Program-made: the position numbers and the translations under genes | The notes under the pieces: generated by a model | What the model saw: only the letters and a program-made list of their open reading frames with translations | What the model was told of the DNA's origin: nothing | The model's database searches: none | Assembly: GCA_050182275.1 (NCBI GenBank) | Contig: JBFXCK010000008.1 | Span: forward strand, 1 to 63,219 | Source of the DNA: JBFXCK01 sp050182275 | Lineage (GTDB): Bacteria > Pseudomonadota > Alphaproteobacteria > SHNJ01 | Reading direction: 5' to 3' | DNA length: 63,219 bases | Shown here: positions 58,873-63,219 of the stretch, in pieces | Layout of the letters: every line of letters starts with the position of its first letter | Numbering within the stretch: the first letter of the stretch is position 1

Positions 58873-60108
58873 ATGCGTACATTAGGCATTCTTGCTACTG
58901 CTACGTCTGCTTTTTTTATCAATGCCGCTAATGGCGAATGTCAACCTGGAAAGGATTTCGATAGGCCGCCCACAAAATGGAGAATCCCGCCGCCAATTGA
59001 TGATTATACAATAACCTATAATGAGGTAAAAAATCCTTCTTTAGATGTAATTGGACGTGCGGAATTATTAAAAAAATGGTCGCCCAAATTCATCGGAAAT
59101 TCGGGCGAGTGCCAGGCAATTTGCGATCCGGCCGATTATGTTGATGGCTGCCAAATTTTATGCGTGGCGGAGGAGAAATTCTGGTGGGCAAAGCCGAATG
59201 GCGATTTGAAATGGACAAGGGCCGAGTTTATCCAATTTCTAAAAGATAATGAAAATTGGGGTGTCACTATAAAAGGAAAAGAAGTCGAAAAATCCGCTCA
59301 AGAATGGTCGGCGCATTTCGAAATAAAACCCCGCAATGGAATGCGGAATAACTCGGACAATGTGAAAAGAAGATATGACGGCAAAGGAATCTTTGGCCAT
59401 GTGCAGCATTTGGGCGGTGAACTTTATAGCGTAAAATATTTTCTGTTCCTAGCTTGGAATGAAACCGCCTATAGCACGGGCGAAGGAAACCATGAGGGAG
59501 ATTGGATCGGCATCGATCTCCAAGTTCGTGTTCCTGTAGAGGGTGGCAAGCCCAATATTAATCAATCGCAAATTCTTTACGGGCTTTACCATAATCACGG
59601 GCGGATATTATTAGTCCAACCATCAATGATGGAAAGGATGCCGGATGGCCGTCCTATTGTATTGATGGAAAAAGGCACCAATGAAGCCTGGCCAAACCGC
59701 GGCAGCAGAGGGTTTGGCGGCTGGCCTGATGGCTTACAAGCTACGAAAGATTTTGGCCGTGGCGAAGGAGACAAATCTGAACATAAAGTAGTGCGAGAGC
59801 ATTATGGGAAAGGAATTCCCTATGATACTTGGGGCAAAATGGTGAATTTAGAAACTTCTGATGCCGATGCCGCCTGGTTGGTGATGAACTATCGGGGCCA
59901 GTGGGGAGAAGAAGATGACGATGATTTGCAATGGCTTACTGGCCATGATGTGACCAATCCTTATAGTCCATGCTGGAATCCAAAAATGTGGGATCGCAGC
60001 TTTAGTCCGGGCAATACCCAGGATCCCGCAGCTAATGCTGGAATTTGGCATCCAAACCCAACGCGTCCCACTGTCATCATAACCCCTAATAACCAGCGGG
60101 GAAGATAG
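58873..60108 (+). CDS. secreted protein with Vps62-like features
   Basis: ATG 58873 follows AAAGGAG; the in-frame TTG 58843 is rejected. The 411-residue protein has a signal peptide (cut near ANGE, residue 22). HEGDWIGIDLQ near residue 215 and MNYRGQWGE near residue 340 resemble the HEGDWE and GRWG motifs of Vps62-type secreted proteins. Paired Cys early in the mature chain suggest disulfides. The remaining regions are unrecognised. The gene is alone between a tRNA and a small lipoprotein gene. Confidence 0.7.
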   Translation: MRTLGILATATSAFFINAANGECQPGKDFDRPPTKWRIPPPIDDYTITYNEVKNPSLDVIGRAELLKKWSPKFIGNSGECQAICDPADYVDGCQILCVAEEKFWWAKPNGDLKWTRAEFIQFLKDNENWGVTIKGKEVEKSAQEWSAHFEIKPRNGMRNNSDNVKRRYDGKGIFGHVQHLGGELYSVKYFLFLAWNETAYSTGEGNHEGDWIGIDLQVRVPVEGGKPNINQSQILYGLYHNHGRILLVQPSMMERMPDGRPIVLMEKGTNEAWPNRGSRGFGGWPDGLQATKDFGRGEGDKSEHKVVREHYGKGIPYDTWGKMVNLETSDADAAWLVMNYRGQWGEEDDDDLQWLTGHDVTNPYSPCWNPKMWDRSFSPGNTQDPAANAGIWHPNPTRPTVIITPNNQRGR

Positions 60109-60254
60109 CAGATTTTAACGAAGAATAAATTCCCCTCCTTGACGCCTTTCGCCTTCAAAGGCATGATTGAAGGGTTATATTTCAAATCTCGAAATTCCCA
60201 ACAGGAAGCCGCGAGATGAAAGCTTAACCTTTTGCAATTAAAGGAGCTTTTATC

Positions 60255-60668
60255 ATGAGACTATTCCTGATCGCTTTGCTTGCCTTAACCGTTGCGGCCT
60301 GTGCGGCGCCCGGTTCTTCTTACGAAACCTACAGCAATCGCCTGGATAATTATTTGGGCGAACATACCGACCGGCTGGTCGAAGATTGGGGCCCGCCCGA
60401 CAGCCTGTATCAAAAGGCCGACGGCACATATATGGTCACTTACAAAAAGCTGAACCTTTATGATTATCCCGATTTAGGGATAGGGCGCGCCATGTATAAT
60501 ACGCGCGGCGATTTCATCGGTTATTCAGCGCCGATGAGATATAGCGACCGGGTGGAATTGCGCCAATGCACCACCACCTTTATCGCCAACCGCCGGCGGA
60601 TTATCACCGATTATAGTTTCTACGGCGATAATTGCACCGCAGCCTTAGCGCCACCGAATCAGCATTAG
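60255..60668 (+). CDS. small lipoprotein
   Basis: The 137-residue protein has a lipobox VAAC with Cys16 and a mature domain with Tyr-rich strands and a C-terminal disulfide candidate pair (QCTTTF and DNCTA). AAGGAG precedes the ATG. It would sit at the outer membrane. No family was recognised. The stop shares 4 nt (60665-60668) with the convergent gene. Confidence 0.7.
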   Translation: MRLFLIALLALTVAACAAPGSSYETYSNRLDNYLGEHTDRLVEDWGPPDSLYQKADGTYMVTYKKLNLYDYPDLGIGRAMYNTRGDFIGYSAPMRYSDRVELRQCTTTFIANRRRIITDYSFYGDNCTAALAPPNQH

Positions 60669-61072
60669 GCAGACTGGGCTTTCGAGGCCAGCGCCAGGAT
60701 ATTTTGAAATATCCTGGTGTCGGCTTCGGCTATAATTCTTTTGCCGTCTTTCAAAGTTAAAGCGAAGCGGATGAAATGCTTGTTGCGGGGGGAGCTTCTT
60801 CGGTAATCGCGCCGGTTCAAATGGCGCAATTTGGGCAAATCCCATTCTTGATCGCGCATCTTTCCTTCCGCGGCGCTTAAATTTTCGATGCTGGCGGCAT
60901 TTTGCGCCAGGTCGATTTCATGCGCGTCATATTGCGCGAACAAGCCCCATTTTTTGCCTTTGAATGTTTTAAAATGCAGCACGGCTTTATTTTCCAGGCC
61001 GACATTCAAATAATAGGCGGTTTGCGGCTCGATATCGCCTTCAAGAATATATATCGCGCGGTTGGCGTTCAT
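60665..61072 (-). CDS. hypothetical protein
   Basis: The 135-residue soluble protein is mixed alpha/beta with a basic patch (HLNRRDYRRSSPRNKH) that could contact nucleic acid. It is not recognised. It lies on the minus strand 39 nt from the 61112 gene and probably shares its transcript. Confidence 0.5.
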   Translation of the reverse strand: MNANRAIYILEGDIEPQTAYYLNVGLENKAVLHFKTFKGKKWGLFAQYDAHEIDLAQNAASIENLSAAEGKMRDQEWDLPKLRHLNRRDYRRSSPRNKHFIRFALTLKDGKRIIAEADTRIFQNILALASKAQSA

Positions 61073-61111
61073 GAGGGTAAATCTAGCGGGGAAGGGCGCG
61101 TTTAGCGAGGG

Positions 61112-61681
61112 TTATTCAGCGCGTCCCGCGGCTACGGCCAGGCGCTGATGTGTGGCCGCATCAAGCAGCAATTTGCGGCTCAATATTTTCTTGGCCTGTT
61201 CGCGGGGGATCGGGGCAATGGGCTGATGGCGGCGAACCTGTTCGGCCAGTTTGAGATTGCGCGCCGCATTTTGCAAAATACTTGCCTTATCCTGCTCCCG
61301 CACCCGCCAGGCCAGCTCCTGTTCGTGCTGGCGCTTGGATTTTTTGGCGGCTTTGGAGATCGCCGCATTTTTATCGCGGGTGAATTTTCCGGCTTCCTGC
61401 GCCCGGGCGAAGGTTTGTTGGTTGCTCGCCAATTCCTCGGCTTTGCGGAAGGTTTTTGGCGGCAGCGCTTTAACAGGCGGTTGCGGGGGCGGCGCTTTAA
61501 GCAAGCTTTTCCCCATGCTTTGCAGGAAGCGCAGCCCCGCCTTTATTTGGGGGCGCAAAATAGGTGAAGAGAGTCGAGGCAAAGGCGCTGAAAAGCTGGG
61601 CAGGCGCCAGCCGGCCCGCTTGCGGTCGATCAGCGGCTGGCGGCGGCTTTCCAGGCTTTTGCGGCTAATGAGGTCAATCAT
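61112..61681 (-). CDS. hypothetical basic protein
   Basis: The 189-residue protein is rich in Lys, Arg, Ala and Gln with a Pro-rich middle (APPPQPPVKALPPK near residue 63) and a long helical basic region after it. No signal or membrane helix is present. The composition suggests a disordered cytosolic or nucleic-acid-associated protein. Confidence 0.5.
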   Translation of the reverse strand: MIDLISRKSLESRRQPLIDRKRAGWRLPSFSAPLPRLSSPILRPQIKAGLRFLQSMGKSLLKAPPPQPPVKALPPKTFRKAEELASNQQTFARAQEAGKFTRDKNAAISKAAKKSKRQHEQELAWRVREQDKASILQNAARNLKLAEQVRRHQPIAPIPREQAKKILSRKLLLDAATHQRLAVAAGRAE

Positions 61682-61924
61682 CCCTTGCCCTTAATTTTAT
61701 TATTTCTTCTTTCATTATAACAAAATAGGTTAATAATTTCTATCTAAAGGAAAAAATGTTTTTCCATCCCGGCATTGAAAAGCATAAAAACCTGTGCTAA
61801 ACTGAAAAAATGATCAAGAAAACTGCTCTATCGCTGTTTCAGCGGGCACGACGACGTTGCAGCAAGGCTTTCGCCTTCGCGCGCGATGTTATGTCACCCA
61901 TTCAAACAGAAAATAGAGAGTATT

Positions 61925-62041
61925 ATGGTCACTTATCACCCATCCGGGTCAAAGCTAAAAATACAAGCCGCCGCTAAGCCGGCCGGTTTCCCTATTTCAT
62001 TTTCCAATCGTTCCTTATCCCGCGCGATCCGACGCGCTTAA
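61925..62041 (+). CDS. possible small protein (38 residues) in a 447-nt intergenic region
   Basis: The region 61682-62128 has no long gene. ATG 61925, with AGAGAG about 5 nt upstream, opens a basic 38-residue frame ending at TAA 62041. A second frame (61810-61977, 55 residues) overlaps it but has no ribosome binding site. Neither is recognised; both may be spurious. Confidence 0.2.
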   Translation: MVTYHPSGSKLKIQAAAKPAGFPISFSNRSLSRAIRRA

Positions 62042-62128
62042 ACGCGCATCATATTTTCCCCAAACCCTTAATCGCGTCGATTTTTTAGGGCTTTTTAGCC
62101 CCTCAATTTATTTTTGAAAGGAACTGCA

Positions 62129-62854
62129 ATGTTTACGTTTAAAAATGAAATTCTCCCCGTTGGGGTTGAATTGCCAGCCGGCGTTTCAGCAAAAATCGCT
62201 TATGCCGAGCATGGCGGGCTGTTTGCCTGCCATACCGCCAAATCCCCTCAGGCGACTTTACAAATGTTGCTGGCGCTGGCTTACGGCGTGCCGGCTGAAG
62301 TTAAAGACGCCATTGCCAAAGGAGCGGATACCAATGCCATCACCACCTGCTGGGATTGGCAAATAAAGGCCCCGAAGGGAAAACCAAAACCCACAGCGGC
62401 CTGGCTTGATAATCCGGGTCAATGTCTAACCGCAGCGCAGATGGCGATTAAAGTCGCTTTCAAGCAGGCCATAAAAGGAGAGGTGGATCACCAAGCACTG
62501 GCGCAAAATTTAGCGGCGCTTGCCGGTAAAAAGCCCCATCTCGTTCATGGCGGTGTTTATTTTGATGATTGGGATGAGGGTGAATTCTGCATCGATCAAG
62601 ATAAGGGTGGCACCTTAGCGGCGTGGGTGAAAAAAACCTACAGCGCTGCCTTTGCCGCTTTGCCGCCGGAAGTAAAGCTCCCGGTTTGGGAAAGCATCAT
62701 GGGCTTTCTGGCAAAAACCGCGCCTAAATCGGCAAAAACTTTGAATTGGAAAAAGCCGAAGCCGGGCAAAACTCCAAAGATAGTTTCTGCGGCTTTGCAA
62801 TTGCCGAAGCATCTTGTCATCAAAGCCAAAATCTGCACCGTCTTGGAAAGATAG
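62129..62854 (+). CDS. hypothetical protein with possible ankyrin-like unit
   Basis: ATG 62129 follows AAAGGA by 6 nt; the in-frame TTG 62114 is rejected. The 241-residue soluble protein has one stretch like an ankyrin unit (VKDAIAKGADTNAITT near residue 58) and a basic C-terminus. A short GGGCT/AGCCC hairpin lies in the leader (62087-62101). No family is recognised. Confidence 0.6.
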   Translation: MFTFKNEILPVGVELPAGVSAKIAYAEHGGLFACHTAKSPQATLQMLLALAYGVPAEVKDAIAKGADTNAITTCWDWQIKAPKGKPKPTAAWLDNPGQCLTAAQMAIKVAFKQAIKGEVDHQALAQNLAALAGKKPHLVHGGVYFDDWDEGEFCIDQDKGGTLAAWVKKTYSAAFAALPPEVKLPVWESIMGFLAKTAPKSAKTLNWKKPKPGKTPKIVSAALQLPKHLVIKAKICTVLER

Positions 62855-62864
62855 GAGAGAAATT

Positions 62865-63219
62865 ATGAAAACAGAATCTGCCATTAATGTCGTTAAAGTT
62901 CCTGCCGCGGAAGCGGCAGGAATGCTGGAAAAATTGGATCAGGTTTTGGGAATCAAAGATGATCCCTTCAAGCCGGATCATGTTTTTGTGGCCTATCAAG
63001 GCGGTCAGCCAATCGCGGTTGCCGGGCTTGGCAAGGCGCCCAATTATGCCCAGATCAAGGTGCCGGCGCTGGTGATGCTGCCTTTGGCGGGAGCTTTAAA
63101 AAAGCCCGTGGCCAAGGCGCTGTTCGACCAAGCGGCGCGTGCCGCCCTAAAAACCCACCGCGCGCTTTATACGGTGGCGGATAAAGCAAATATTGCAACT
63201 CAGGGCATTTTAATGCAAT
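62865..63219 (+). CDS. hypothetical protein, partial (3' end outside window)
   Basis: ATG 62865 with GGAGAG upstream opens a frame that continues to the right edge, 118 complete codons. The visible part is Ala/Lys-rich and probably alpha/beta (VFVAYQGGQPIAVAGLGKA near residue 43). It follows the 62129 gene after 10 nt, so the two are co-transcribed. No family is recognised. Confidence 0.6.
   Translation, partial: MKTESAINVVKVPAAEAAGMLEKLDQVLGIKDDPFKPDHVFVAYQGGQPIAVAGLGKAPNYAQIKVPALVMLPLAGALKKPVAKALFDQAARAALKTHRALYTVADKANIATQGILMQ

Overview
The window reads as a piece of alphaproteobacterial chromosome. Support comes from a CpdR-type response regulator, three perfect TTAA-N7-TTAA (CtrA-type) boxes, P-type VirB proteins and housekeeping genes such as rlmN and an acetoacetyl-CoA synthetase. 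Which order it belongs to (Micavibrio-like, rickettsial-like or other) cannot be decided from the sequence. Genes are packed tightly, and five convergent pairs share a 4-nt stop-stop overlap.

Layout. 1-11,600: metabolic and unknown genes (pterin dehydratase, DUF3429-like membrane protein, EamA transporter, acetoacetyl-CoA synthetase, an HD-type protein, RlmN, several unknowns). 11,700-18,900: prepilin peptidase (broken by a 100-N scaffold gap that looks artefactual), a VirB1-like lytic transglycosylase, VirB6, and two large ankyrin-like membrane proteins. 19,000-32,900: an S24-fold regulator lacking its catalytic residues, three VirB2-like pilins, VirB3, VirB4, VirB5, a 946-residue VirB5-like fusion, a VirB7-like lipoprotein missed by length-limited ORF calling, VirB8, VirB9 and a lipoprotein secretin. 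33,500-41,400: a type IVb pilus set (PilP-like, GspE/PilQ ATPase, GspF/PilR, PilO-like, a GspM-like small protein, three prepilin-like proteins). 42,000-46,050: an accessory island with an XRE regulator overlapping a cyclodipeptide synthase of the XYP subfamily, and an inverted pair of RTX repeat proteins. 46,200-53,300: a lipoprotein VirB10 with an Ig-like domain, VirB11, a Fic protein, a second GspE/PilT-like ATPase and VirD4. 53,400-57,500: two sigma-like factors, a second VirB1-like transglycosylase, unknowns and CpdR. 57,600-63,219: an ankyrin-like protein, tRNA-Val with duplicated fragments, secreted and unknown proteins.

Taken together, 12-56 kb looks like one trans-envelope machine in which a complete P-type type IV secretion system is interleaved with a type IVb pilus/type II-like assembly system. 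The secretin and pilus genes sit between virB9 and virB10. No relaxase, partition or replication gene is visible, so protein secretion, adhesion or DNA uptake is more likely than conjugation. The CtrA-type boxes and cpdR suggest part of the region may follow the cell cycle. Functional statements rest on motif recognition by eye; no database search was run.
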